From Mesostigma viride (taxonomy: Eukaryota > Streptophyta > Mesostigmatophyceae > Mesostigmatales > Mesostigmataceae), in the NCBI GenBank assembly GCA_009746045.1, contig RPFO01000156.1:5120220-5184219 (forward strand): 64,000 nt of DNA, given 5' to 3'. Every line of letters starts with the position of its first letter. Positions within the stretch are counted from its first letter, which is position 1. Under the pieces are notes generated by a model. The model worked only from the letters and a program-made list of their open reading frames with translations. It was not told the DNA's origin and ran no database searches. Of the stretch, positions 48,785-60,002 are shown in pieces. Made by a program: the position numbers and the translations under genes.

Positions 48785-49835
48785 ATGAATGAATGAATGA
48801 ATGAACGAACGAACGAACGAACGAACGAACGGACGGACGGACGGACGGACGGACGGACGGACGGACGGACGGACGGACGGACGGACGGACGGACGGACGG
48901 ACGGACGGACGGACGGACGGACGGACGGACGGACGGACGGACGGACGGACGGACGGACGGACGGACGGACGGACGGACGGACGGACGGACGGACGGACGG
49001 ACGGACGGACGGACGGACGGACGGACGGACGGACGGACGGACGGACGGACGGACGGACGGACGGACGGACGGACGGACGGACGGACGGACGGACGGACGG
49101 ACGGACGGACGGACGGACGGACGGACGGACGGACGGACGGACGGACGGACGGACGGACGGACGGACGGACGGACGAACGAACGAACGAACGAACGAACGA
49201 ACGAACGAACGAACGAACGAACGAACGAACGAACGAATGAATGATAGAATGAATGAATGAATGAATGAATGAATGAATGAATGAATGAATGAATGAATGA
49301 ATGAATGAATGAATGAATGAATGAATGAATGAATGAATGAATGAATGAATGAATGAATGAATGAATGAATGAATGAATGAATGAATGAATGAATGAATGA
49401 ATGAATGAATGAATGAATGAATGAATGAATGAATGAATGAATGAATGAATGAATGAATGAATGAATGAATGCATGAATGAATGAATGAATGAATGAATGA
49501 ATGAATGAATGAATGAATGAATGAATGAATGAATGAGTGAATGAATGAATGAATGAATGAATGAATGAATGAATGAATGAATGAATGAATGAATGAATGA
49601 ATGAATGAATGAATGAATGAATGAATGAATGAATGAATGAGTGAATGAATGAATGAATGAATGAATGAATGAATGAATGAATGAATGAATGAATGAATGA
49701 ATGAATGAATGAATGAATGAATGAATGAATGAATGAATGAATGAATGAATGAATGAATGAATGAATGAATGAATGAATGAATAAATGAATGAATGAATGA
49801 ATGGATGAATGGATGAATGAATGAATGAATGAACT
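48785..49835. repeat. Zoned tetranucleotide array ATGA / ACGA / ACGG / ACGA / ATGA
   Basis: Plus-strand blocks in order: ATGA (about 5 units), ACGA (about 7), ACGG (about 86), ACGA (about 16), ATGA (about 150 with rare variants such as GTGA, ATGC and ATAA). Block order is symmetrical. Translated frames (SFIH, VRPS, GRTD repeats) are not genes. Confidence 0.95.
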
Positions 49836-49924
49836 ACATGCTTGCAAACTTTTAACCTTAAGGGGCATGATACAGACATATGTTTGATTTCGCAATTCCA
49901 GTTATGTGAAGATGTATCACTATG

Positions 49925-49956
49925 CACCGTGACTCCCCAACGCGAGAGCATGCTGA
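49925..49956 (+). mobile_element. Short fragment of the retroposon 3' terminus
   Basis: GCACCGTGACTCCCCAACG followed by CGAGAGCATG resembles the family's 3' hairpin region (GCTCCGTGACTCCCCAACGG). It is only about 30 bp and lies just beyond the tetranucleotide array. Confidence 0.4.
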
Positions 49957-50277
49957 AGGAATGAATATCAAAGAGACAACCATGACTATGACAGAGGCCG
50001 GCTCGTGCGCATGACCAGTTTAGACTAATTTAAGTAATGAATGAACAAATGTTGGACGCATGTAACAACGGGCACATGCGTATCAAGAAAGGCAACCCAC
50101 ACAAGCGCGCAAAAGAAGCTTGCCACCAGATTCATTATGTGTCACAAGTACAGTGTGACAAGTACAAAAGAACCATAGCCATGCTTACCAAAATTGAGGA
50201 GCAATGGCATTCAATGCGCCTGGGCCTTATGGCTTTCTCCTGTGTTACACTAGAAATATGGCTAGGGAATCACCGTG

Positions 50278-51300
50278 CTATCGGAGCACAGTCGACTTGA
50301 CCCATCGCGTCTCCCGCTCTGCAAACTCGGGCGAGGTCGCTCGAAGCGTCTCGTCGAAAGCCGCCATCGTGTTGGCACCGAGTCGCCATGAAGGGGCCGA
50401 CGCGGGGCGTGGCTTCCTCGCCCCTGCGCCCTCCGCCCCTGGCACCCTCCCGCGCATGTCCTTCTTCGGCGCTAACAGCTCTCCGGGCTCAAACATTGCA
50501 GTCCAAATGGGCTCCTTGTCCCCAAGGTCCTTGCTCTGGCTCTGGTTCTGCCTCCCCGCATGAGAGGCACTGACCGGCCGGCCCGCGCCCCTCCGGCCCA
50601 CCTGCCCGGTTTGCCCCACGACAAAACGCCCCCCGTCCAGGTAGTAGGCGTGGTCCCTGCGCCACTCGGAGTCCCCCGAGAAAGCAGGGGCGGCAGCATA
50701 AGCGCTGTGGGGCCGCACCGCTCGGCCCTCCGCCGCACCACCAGCATTATTCTTGGCCTTGTCGCGTTGGTAAGAGGACCCCCAGGGTGGCCGGGACGCG
50801 ATGCTTGACCTTGGCCGATCCTCGGCCTTTCCCCCGGGTCCTGTGACAGCACTGGAGTGCTGTGGTGGGCTGCCGGTGATCTGAGGGGCCGCTGATGCGG
50901 GCCGGGTCTTGCCCCGTGCGACGACATTCCTCCGTCCCCAATTGTTGGGATCGGGCACGCTGCCGTCATGAAGGCGGCCGGGCCCTGGCCTACCCTGGCC
51001 ACTGTCCTCGCCGCTGCCACTGTAGCCATTACTGTACGCCGCAGCGTTCCGGTCACTGTAGAGCACGGCAGCGGCGGAGGCAGGCCTCTGAGGGGACATG
51101 GAATTTAGGGGCAACTCGTCGAATTTGGGGGGGGGCGGCAGGCCAGACCCCGCACGGCGCGCGGAGAGAACCGAGTCGGCAGAGCGGGGCTTGGATTGGG
51201 GCGCTAGCAACGTGGAGGGGGGGCAGGGGGTCATCCCCTTCGGGACCGTGTTGGCGATGCGTTCGATGCGCCCCCCCCGCCCACTCTGGTAGGCTCGGAT
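50278..51300 (-). CDS. RPxSA gene, terminal exon
   Basis: Acceptor GACAG|ATC, then IRAYQSGRGGRIERIANTVP and PASAAAVLYSDRNAAAYSNG. Five RPxSA-type motifs are spaced along 340 residues. It ends ETLRATSPEFAERETRWVKS and a TAG. A TGTAA, the usual poly(A) signal in green algae, lies about 30 nt beyond the stop on the minus strand. Confidence 0.6.
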   Translation of the reverse strand: MRAYQSGRGGRIERIANTVPKGMTPCPPSTLLAPQSKPRSADSVLSARRAGSGLPPPPKFDELPLNSMSPQRPASAAAVLYSDRNAAAYSNGYSGSGEDSGQGRPGPGRLHDGSVPDPNNWGRRNVVARGKTRPASAAPQITGSPPQHSSAVTGPGGKAEDRPRSSIASRPPWGSSYQRDKAKNNAGGAAEGRAVRPHSAYAAAPAFSGDSEWRRDHAYYLDGGRFVVGQTGQVGRRGAGRPVSASHAGRQNQSQSKDLGDKEPIWTAMFEPGELLAPKKDMRGRVPGAEGAGARKPRPASAPSWRLGANTMAAFDETLRATSPEFAERETRWVKSTVLR

Positions 51301-54300
51301 CTGTCGCGGTTAGGTATGATGGTTTATGAGAGGGCGAGGGGGGGGGACAGTTTGTGAGGGGGCGAGGGGGGGATAGTCAGGAGTTGCTAGTAATGGGTAT
51401 CGGGCATTAGTGAACAGCCAATAGTAATTGAAGCAAGTCAAACATTAGTAAACAGCCATGAAATTTCAGCTCAGTGGCTCTGCTCGGTCGGTTACTTATG
51501 TGGCTCAGCCGCTAGGACAGTGAGCTAGAGGAGGGAGCGCAGATCCCTTGAATTATCTTCGTCGAATCTTGAGAGCAGGTCAGGACCAGTACAAGCGGAG
51601 TTGAAGGAAGGTAGGCAACGGGCCCGAGGAGCAGTGAATAAGAGATGAATCCCAAGTTCCCTACATTCATCCAAGTTGTGGGGAATTCAAGGAGCAGTCA
51701 ATATGGGATGAATCCCAGGACCGAGCACGGAAGCCGCAGTAGCGGACACAAACCAACACGCATGTACTCTCCACACACTCTAACTATACAAGTGTGCACT
51801 ATACAAGCACGTACTATATGCGAATGTATATACACATTTACTATACACGCATCTACTATACACCTCAGGGGTTCCCAGATTGACATTCCACCTGTGCACG
51901 CATGCACACCAAGGTGTGGCCATCTAGAAAACAGAAGCAAGAGCATGCACAGTGTGCTGACCCGTGGCCACCTGACAGAAAGTGACACGAGGCGCGCTCA
52001 CCTCTATCGTCTCCTTCTGGGGAACCGCCCACCATTCCCGTTCCATCTCCTCCCCCCCCGTTTTCTCGCCATGCTTCGAGCCGCCGCCACGCCCCTTGGA
52101 GCTGTGGCCAGATGATGTCCGGCGCGCCTCCCCCGATGGCACCCCCTGGAGGACTGGGTAGTCCGAGTCTGCGAGCGGCAGGCAGGGCAGGCTGACGGCA
52201 CTACCCGTGGATAGGGCCAGCACTTGGCGGCAGTGGCGGAGCTTCTCCAGGAAGGGCCGCGCGGGCTGGCCCACCAGCAGGGTCTCTTCTGCATGCGGCT
52301 CCACGCCACGCACGCCACGCCACGCCACGCCACGCCATGCCATGCCACATTGCCGTGCACCGCATTTACATGCCAGGCAGTTAATTATAACAGACTGTTG
52401 TTTTGAATGTATTGGCCATGTGTGAGTTGCTTTGTGGGATGGCAGCTTGAGAGCAACGGGCGGAACATTTGAACCATAGCATCCATGCGATAAATGACAG
52501 GCACAATTATTGGCATTCATTGGGACTACTGATATCATTCGCAGGAATAGCATAAATGATAGACATAATTATACTTCTAATAAATCGTATTACAAAACGG
52601 TTCAAAAAAGCTACTTCTTGGCGCGGTCGATGATGGACTTGGGTCTAACGCCTGCACCGATGCTGTTACCGCTGAAGACCCCCCTGCCATCCTGCAGCAG
52701 ATTGAGCGGCGAGCTGGACATGATAATCTGCCTGGGGTGCAGCACCAGCGCATACCGTGCGTTTGCTTCCACGTTTCCATAGTCTGTGCATCGCAATAGT
52801 AGATAATAGCCTACCCTAGCCTCTAGTGCAGCACCAGCGCATACCGTGCGTTTGCTGCCACGTTTCCAGGGCCGCTACAATGCGTGCCTCTTCCTGCTGG
52901 ACGTCACGCCGGATAAGCTGCACCCAGGCCAGGGCGACAGCATTATGGGGAAAACGCAAAACATAATGTGGGTAAAGGAGCAAGCCCGTGGGACCACGGC
53001 TGGCATGAGCACTGAAAATTTGTACAAGAAAAGGGGATGGCCCTGTCTGAGGGGGCCAGTGCCTGTGAATACTAACCTGCTGGTGTGGGGCGATTATGTG
53101 AATAGCCAATTAAAGGAACTATGTATACAAGACAGTATAAACTATGATATCCATTACAAACAAAAGAAACTATGTATACAAGACAGTATAAACTATGATA
53201 TCCATTACAAACAAAAGAAACTATGTATACAAGACAGTATAAACTATGATATCCATTACAAACAAAAGAAACTATGTATAAAAGACAGTAGAAACTATGA
53301 GATCAATAACAAATAAAAGAAACTATGTACCGTAGTGGTCAAGATCACTTTGCGACGAACTACTTTGCGAATTGACCTCGCAAACTGCTTTTCATGGGCT
53401 TCATTTTGGGTCGCAAAGTTCAAATGTTACCGCGTCGCGCCTGCGCCGTGCCACACGGCCCCAAGTAGACAGGTCCGCATGAAGTACATGGGCTCACCTT
53501 CCACTAATCAGTGCATGATGAGTCAAAACACTTGGGTAGGCGAGTACCTAATCATTCATTAAGCTGGGTACCCGCCACTGACCATAAACAAGTAGATGGG
53601 CTCGCAAACCTAAAACTTTGCCTTCATTTTGGGTCGCAAAATATAAATGTCACCCTGTTTTTTGGTCGCAAAGTAGGTTCGTCGCAAAGTGATCCTGACC
53701 ACTACGGTATACAAGACAGTATCAACTATGATATCAATAAACAATTAAAGAAACTATGTATACAGGCCAGTATAAACTATGATTGTATAAAAGCCGTTGA
53801 CTGGCCGTGGGGAGACCGGCCTCCCTGCCCCTTTCCCTACACCCCCACCCCCCCATCCCCCCGCAACGTCCCCCGCTTCCAGCCACTAAAGCAGTTCGCG
53901 GGTCATTTGCTGCCACTGCCTAGCCACGGCCTGCCTGCCGTGGCTAAATAATTGAATACCATGGATCGATTGAACTGTTCCTATCGTTGTCCAACCCCGT
54001 GGCTAAATAATTGAATACCATGGATCGATTGAACTGTTCCTATCGTTGTCCAACCCCGTGGCTAAATAATTGAATACCATGGATCGATTGAACTGTTCCT
54101 ATCGTTGTCCAACCCCGTGGCTAAATAATTGAATACCATGGATCGATTGAACTGTTCCTATCGTTGTCCAGACCATGGATCGATTGAACTGTTCCTATCG
54201 TTGTCCAACCCCTGGACAACATTATCCAGAGCGCTTACCTCGAGCGTGTTGACGGTCTGCCGCGTCTCCTCCTCGGTCCTGCCTTCCCTGTTTCCCTTGG

Positions 54301-56341
54301 CCATCTGTGGGGGAACGATACATGCCCGGTGACGAGGGAGGAGGTTGGGAGTGGGGTGTGGGGTGTGGCGGGTGGCGGGTGGGGTGCGGGGGTGGGATGA
54401 AGGTGAGGGCTAAACGAGCGCGATACCACGCAGGCCACCCTGTCACAGCAACTTACAAACGCAAGCAGCTTGACCAGGTTGGAACTGCTCCACCGCGTAG
54501 CAGAACGCCAAAGGGAAATGAGCAAGAAGGTTGCTCAACCCTATGTGACAGGAAAGTTATATTGCGCTAGCACGCAACTTGCACGTTGTGGCCACAGTTC
54601 CTGTATAGTGTGCTTAACGGTGTCCACCTCTGGAAGACTTGTCAAAGACCCCCGAGTGGTCGGCCTGTCCTCATCCACTGCCTCGCCCATCAATGCCTGT
54701 TCAACTTAAGCAGTCGTTACATTGCTCCTAGTACTACCACTAGCAGTGCTACTGTACTGTACTATACAGTACTGCTACTGTATGTACTGTACTAACAATA
54801 CCACTGTACTACACAGCAGCTTAAGAAAGGACCAGGAATGGTATACCGTCGAAATACTCGGCAAGGGTCATCGAAATGCCGTTTTGCTGCAGGAGCACAA
54901 ATCGGAAGCGCAAATGAAGCGCGAGGCAGTAGACGGGTGGAGATAAACCGGGACTGATGGATAGTGTGGGAGTCACCTATATATAGTGACTCACCCTCGC
55001 TGCGGTGCCGAGCAGCATCTTGCGAAATGACAGCCGGCGCGACAGTTCCGCGGTGCCACACCGCTGGCGGTTGGCGCACGAGCATGACATCCTGCCGGGA
55101 AGTATAAATAGAACAAGGGGAAGGGCAGCAAAGAAGGGCAGCAAAGAAGGGCAGCAACGACATTGGTGGCAGCATCACCTGCCTGTCCTCCCAACAAAGG
55201 CATGTCATTGATCATCATCACACCAAGCTCTATTAAACACATAAAAGCACTTAAGCATCTATTATACTAGTATCTATTATAGTAGTCCGTATCTATTATA
55301 GTAGTCCGTACCTATTATAGCAGTCCGTATCTATTATAGTAGTCCGTATCTATTATAGTAGTCCTTATCTATTATAGTAGTCCGTATCTATTATAGTAGT
55401 CCGTATCTATTATAGTAGTATGTATCTATTATAGTGGTACGTATATATTATAGTAGTGCGTATCTATTATAGTAGTCCGTATCTATTATGGTAGTCCGTA
55501 TCTATTATAGTAGTATGTAATGAACATTCATAGCATGGCATTAATGAATCACCCCCATCGTGCCCTGCACGCTTCTGAGCAGACTCATCCGGGCGCCCAT
55601 GGTATACACAAACACACGAAATTCAAATAATAAAACTTAGAAAAGCTGACAAGAACCTCATAGAAGAGAGACTTATATTTGATGCACCCACCTCGCGGTG
55701 ATGGCCATGTCCAGCTGGCGCCAGATCTCCACCATCTCCCCCAGCAACGTCCCCAAGAGCACCTGCTCTCCCCCAGGGACACCGCCGCCTCCCGCCCCGT
55801 CCCTCTCCTCCTCCTCCTCCCCCTCGTCCTCCTCAACCTCCTCCCCCCAGTCCTCCCCCACCGATAAAGGCCCCGCACCGTTGCTATTCCTGGCCAGGGC
55901 GGTCCCTCCACTGCTGGCACCCCAAGCAGAAGACGGAGTGGGCAGCGCACTCTGGGGCCGTGGGCGCCCGCTATTTCTGCCACCCGCATCACCAAGTGAC
56001 CCACTAACCCTGCCACCCGCGTCATCATTTTGCCCGCTTATTCTGCCACTCGCATCATTAGCTAACCCACTATTTCTGCCACCTGCATCATCCGCTGGCC
56101 CACTTATCCTGCCGCCCGCATCATCAGGCTGCCCACCCCCCGCAACCGTGAGCGGTACCGCTGCCGAGCTCTGCCGTCGCTTGTCAAGTTCACGGGATGC
56201 CTCACGGGGCTCCGGCGCGTGGGCCCCTGGCGGGTCCCTGGGTGGCTCCCCGGACGCCGGCTGACCGTGGGGTGGTGACATGGGGTCCGTCGCCCCAGGG
56301 TCCCTGGCGCAGTGGGCCACCTCGCGCACGGCCACGTGAGC
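50278..56341 (-). CDS. Unrecognised protein rich in Arg-Pro-x-Ser-Ala motifs, 3' six exons (about 731 aa)
   Basis: Exons: 56341-55692 (possibly extended upstream), 55091-54995, 54304-54239, 52917-52845, 52288-52002 and 51300-50278, stop TAG. All introns are GT-AG (GTGGGT, GTGAGT, GTAAGC, GTATGC, GTGAGC), phases agree throughout (2,0,0,1,0), and the sum is one open frame. The first exon has repeats of DDAGGRISG/DDAGGRNSG and an acidic run; ITARMSCSCANRQRCGTAEL, TEEETRQTVNTLELIRRDVQ and EARIVAALETWQQTH form a likely coiled coil; the last exon carries RPASA, RPHSA, RPVSA and RPASAPSW. Such motifs occur in many cilium and microtubule proteins, which is only a hint. The 5' end is not resolved: a 15-bp repeat (56400-56475) precedes it. 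Confidence 0.5.
52606..52800 (-). repeat. Partial duplicate of exon end and 5' splice site inside an intron
   Basis: GGAAACGTGG[A/C]AGCAAACG, then CACGGTATGCGCTGGTGCTG, occurs at about 52735-52790 and again at 52817-52870, where it forms the end of the exon 52917-52845 and its GTATGC donor. The downstream copy keeps the donor sequence. A frame through it ends SIIDRAKK and a stop, so it could serve as an alternative terminal exon. Confidence 0.5.
53105..53327. repeat. 51-bp minisatellite, left part
   Basis: About four copies of a 51-bp unit with AAACTATGTATACAAGACAG, then TATAAACTATGATATCCATT. The array is interrupted by a 378-bp transposon and resumes at 53708. It lies in an intron of the RPxSA gene. 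Confidence 0.9.
53330..53707. mobile_element. 378-bp TA-flanked MITE inserted in the 51-bp minisatellite
   Basis: Terminal inverted repeats of about 40 bp start CCGTAGTGGTCAAGATCACT at the left; the complement of the right end reads CCGTAGTGGTCAGGATCACT. They continue TTTGCGACGAACTACTTTGC on the left. TA occurs at 53328-53329 and 53708-53709. Removing the element and one TA restores AACTATGTATACAAGACAG, exactly the sequence of intact minisatellite units. No coding capacity. The TA duplication points to Tc1/mariner-type transposase. Confidence 0.85.
53708..53785. repeat. 51-bp minisatellite, right part
   Basis: About one and a half further units of the same minisatellite follow the MITE (TATACAAGACAGTATCAACT). 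Confidence 0.85.
53938..54218. repeat. 59-bp minisatellite, four and a half copies
   Basis: The unit contains TGGCTAAATAATTGAATACC, then ATGGATCGATTGAACTGTTC and CTATCGTTGTCCAAC. Copies are nearly identical. It ends about 20 bp before the donor of the exon at 54239-54304. Confidence 0.92.
54700..54835. repeat. Palindromic ACTGTACTAT cluster
   Basis: ACTGTACTGTACTATACAGT and nearby copies of TACTGTAC form several overlapping hairpins in an intron of the RPxSA gene. Confidence 0.6.
55262..55520. repeat. 19-bp minisatellite, about 13 copies
   Basis: The unit TATTATAGTAGTCCGTATC recurs with GTATG, GTACG and GTCCT variants. Intronic. Confidence 0.9.
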
Positions 56342-56399
56342 CTGTGGGGGATGCGTGCGGAACATGGCATGGGACGAGGGGGAGAGAGTGAAATTTTTG

Positions 56400-56475
56400 G
56401 CACCATACTGGATGGCATGGTTGAGGATGGCATGGTTGAGGATGGCATGTTTGAGGATGGCATGTTTGAGGATGG
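56400..56475. repeat. 15-bp repeat GGATGGCATGGTTGA
   Basis: Five copies upstream of the first confident exon of the RPxSA gene. Translated on the minus strand it reads HAILK/HAILN, which could be coding or chance. Confidence 0.7.
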
Positions 56476-56674
56476 CATGGGCAAGCTCCATGCTGCGTGT
56501 GTGCGGGGAGGTTCATGCTGCGGTTGTGAAGATGGGAATGGAATGTCTGGCAAGGCTTATGGAGTGTGGCGGGGCATTTTGCACGGGCAACAAGGTGTCA
56601 CAGGATCGACAAGCGTAGAGAGCACAGGCTGGGATCTCTACACATGCGCACCGGCTGGGTACCACCCACCCACC

Positions 56675-56675
56675 G

Positions 56676-56710
<35 letters not shown>

Positions 56711-57010
56711 ACCCCCCACCACCACCCCACCCCACCCACCCCACCCCACCCCCACCCCCCACCCCCACCCACCCACCCACCCACCCACCCACCCACCCAC
56801 CCACCCACCACCCACCCACCCACCCACCCACCCGCCCACCCACCCGCCCACCCACCCACCCACCCGCCCGCCGCCCGCCCGCCCGCCCGCCCGCCCACCC
56901 CCCACCCACCCACCCACCCACCCACCCACCCACCCACCCACCCACCCACCCATGATGCGCGCAGGTTGGGTTCCCCACCCCCACCCACCCCCCACCCCCA
57001 CCCCGCCACC
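56675..57010. repeat. C-rich (CCCA)n/(CCCG)n array
   Basis: A long C tract, then CCCA and CCCG tetramers. Copies of ATGATGCGCGCAGGTTGGGT bound or punctuate it at 56952 and 57013, with a related block at 56642. Confidence 0.9.
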
Positions 57011-58450
57011 CACATGATGCGCGCAGGTTGGGTACACCATTCTTCTACTGCTTATCATAATGCAAAAATACCAACAGTTATAGTGCACATGTGTCAATAG
57101 CACAGGCATAGATCCTTGGGTAGCACAAGCGAGCCTGCCGTGTGCGATGTTCATCTTGCCAGGAGAGAAAGTAATGAGGGAGAGATGGTATTTGACATGA
57201 AGGCATACGTTCAGGTAGGAGAATGTGCTGCTCTACAGGCATGCACTCGAGCCGGCTGCCTGCAGTTCACTCCCAAGGCAGTATCCTCGAGGGCGCCGCT
57301 GGCAAGATAGGTCACACAAACTGCTCCGGTAATGTATACTCCCCCAGATTATACTGAAACCGGGACAAGCCACGCAGGGTCCTAGTAATGCATATTCGCA
57401 AGTTGCACTTGTGTGAGCTTCTAGGTACCTCATCAGCATGGTGAGCATCGACGCCCAAACGAGACCGATGGTAGTTTCCCTCGATGCTGGCGCTGGCCAT
57501 TGCTTCCAACTTCCCTCGTGACGTGTCACGCAAGTATCAGCGCAGTGCCAGATCTTGCCAGGGTCTAGCTGCTTGCTGCTAGGTAAGGCGACACGCCGAC
57601 CCGGAAGTTGCAGGGTTGGTTACGGCAACGAGGCAGTCTTTCCCAGCAACGCTAGCAGTACTTAGTAAAGCACGCAGTGACTTTCTCCCAGAATCACAGA
57701 ACTTTCACTCCTTGGCACAAGCGCAAGGAGATAGCATTTCGCGGTTCTTGCTGCCGGTTGCTTCAACTTCATCTACAGGCCGTCACGAGCTTTTAGGGTC
57801 CAGGCCGTTCTGAGTTGGCACCATTACTTCCGTTTCCACTTCCTCTTCAACAATTATCATCAAGGTCGAAGGTATTAGATTATGACATGTTATTTCTGCC
57901 CCATTACAGCAATGACAGAGTGGATTTTCGCAACCTCATATTGCCGGGAGAGGCGAGTGATTTTTATTATTAGCCCAAACATATAATGCTGGCCTGAACT
58001 TGCCTACGCCTAACCACTTGCCATCTCTAATTATGATTTTCCGCGCCCCGGGAAAATGCTTCCATTTTCCAGTCCTAATTAAGCACGCTCGTCGCTCGGT
58101 AAGCTGATGCCTGAATTCTGCCTCGATCAACAATTAGTCAACACCTAGATGACAAACGTGGTAGACGAGAACGTGCGGGTACTGGCCTACTGGGTAGCAA
58201 GACTAGCAACTTACTGCCACTGTGATACACTGGTGCTGTTGCCTACAACGCACTTAGAATATGTAACTGTTGGATGCTCATTAATCATCTGTTGACGAGG
58301 ACATATCTGATATCACGATGTTGCCGTAATTATGACTACGGTATAGTCCCAACTTGCCGTACAGTATACTGTAGCTCGTAGGTACGATGTGCATTTTGTG
58401 CATGCATCAGGGACGGAGAGCGGAGGCACGGGATCGAAAAAGGGCTCGAG
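57011..58450. other. Intergenic, no gene seen
   Basis: Short frames only; the upstream exons of the RPxSA gene could lie here but I could not place one. Confidence 0.45.
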
Positions 58451-58453
58451 GTA

Positions 58454-59355
58454 CAGTCATTCCCGCGTTAAGTTGCGATCGCCCCCCAAAACTTGGCGCC
58501 GCAACTTAACGCGGGAACGCAACTTAACGGTAGAATTAGGCTAGCAGCCCACCACCTCCTCCTCTGACGGACTTCTATACGGCATTCGACAGCTCTCGTC
58601 AAGCCCGATCCAGGTGCAGCGTCAAAGCCGGCCCAAGTCCATTTTCTAGGCCAGTTATCAGTTTTGGACAAAGGCGGGTTGCAAAACACGCCGTGGGCAG
58701 CCACGCAGTTCCTGCGTTTTATACCACAAATGTAGTGTGTTTTAACCCTCTGACTTTGGCTCTCTTTTTGGCGGGTTACTTAATTCGGCCAGCCGGCTTC
58801 ACATTTCAGTGACTGTGACAAAACATGGGAACAGTCGTGAGGGAAGCTTCATTTACTGTCAATGGCCTGCATGTAAACAACTGATAATAACAGCATGGAG
58901 GCCGCAGGCAGCGAGACTGCCTGTGGCCTCAACGACCATGTCTTTGCCCTTCTGTGGTGCACTATTCGGCATGACGGATGGTGGTAATTTCCGGCAAGAT
59001 GTCTCAATTACAGACCCTGCATGGTCGTGGATTCTTATGTACCGCAGCCCGCAGGCTGCAAAACTGAATTTGTAAGGTTGCATTCGCGCTTTTCACCTAA
59101 GCCAGCAGGCGGGGAAATTTGCGCGCCAGTGGGGCTTGCGTATTTTGCCGCCTAAAATCACGTAGCGGGTCCGGACTTGGCAAAAAATGGCCTCTTGCGC
59201 GGCCAAAAATGGCCTGACACCTACAAATTGAGTCATTACCGCGTTAAGTTGCGATGGCCTCCATGCTTAAGTTGCGGTCGCCCCCCAAACTTCGGCGTCG
59301 CAACTTAACGCGGGAACGCAACCTTAAGAAACGCAACTTAACGCGGGAATGACTG
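58454..59355. mobile_element. 902-bp inverted-repeat transposon with TA target duplication
   Basis: Perfect 24-bp terminal inverted repeats begin CAGTCATTCCCGCGTTAAGT at 58454; the complement ends at 59355. TA flanks both sides (58452-58453 and 59356-59357). Sub-terminal copies of AACTTAACGCGGGAACGCAA form further inverted repeats at both ends. An internal stem (GAGGCC-CAGGCAG/CTGCCTG-GGCCTC) lies at about 58900-58932. No transposase frame is present. CAGT ends and TA duplication suit the pogo/Tigger branch of Tc1/mariner elements. Confidence 0.85.
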
Positions 59356-59357
59356 TA

Positions 59358-60002
59358 TATGGAAATAAACTAACACCCATTTCACCGGAAAAAGGGCTCG
59401 AGGGGGAACATCGTTAGGTGCCCTTCCCTAATCCTTCCCGCGCTCTGCGTTCAGTTTAAACTTCGGGATCTACAGTACCTGAACAGCTGAACTCTCGAAC
59501 CTGGTAGGTAGAAACTTGCGTGGAACAATATTTCGAAAAATGATCACCTGGTGCACCGCACGCGAGCCAATTCTTTCCAAACCAGCGTTGGAATAAACCG
59601 AAAACATAATGAACTGACTGGCAACACTGGAGCCAATTTTTTCCCTGAGGTGTAACACTCGAGCGGCAAGGTGACGACCTTCACTTGGATATATCTACGT
59701 AGATCTAGCACCTGCCTGTCAGCTTTACTTATCCTTGCGCATGGCTCTTTCACTGGGATGGCGAAAACGCCATTCCAGGAGACCTTATTTACTGTTTATC
59801 AAGCCGAGGTCCTGCATTTCACGCGGCTAGCCATTAATCATTCCATCATGCTGACGGTGCCGTTCCGGTACTCAGCATGCATCGGTACCTCCACCCTGTT
59901 TCATGGTATGGACTCGGCGTGTCGCCTAGAGCCTAGATGGGTAGTAAAATTATGGATATGATGCCGGCTTGAGGAAAGCATACCGCTGGTTGTCAGGAGA
60001 TA
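59358..60002. other. Upstream region of the ATRX-like paralogue
   Basis: Nothing recognisable; no TATA box comparable to that at 40871 is seen. Confidence 0.4.

Noticed and set aside
48686-49951. Long open frames of SFIH and VRPS repeats on the minus strand and GRTD repeats on the plus strand
   Set aside because: They are translations of tetranucleotide arrays, whose 4-bp period keeps all frames open. No conserved flanks or splice structure.
52840-53105. Plus-strand reading GRYNACLFLLDVTPDKLHPG as an exon
   Set aside because: The minus-strand reading (LIRRDVQQEEARIVAALETW) has matching splice sites and phases on both sides. The plus reading has no partner exons.
53330-53707. Minisatellite variant rather than an insertion
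   Set aside because: It has long terminal inverted repeats and TA duplication, and the empty site is restored exactly on removal.
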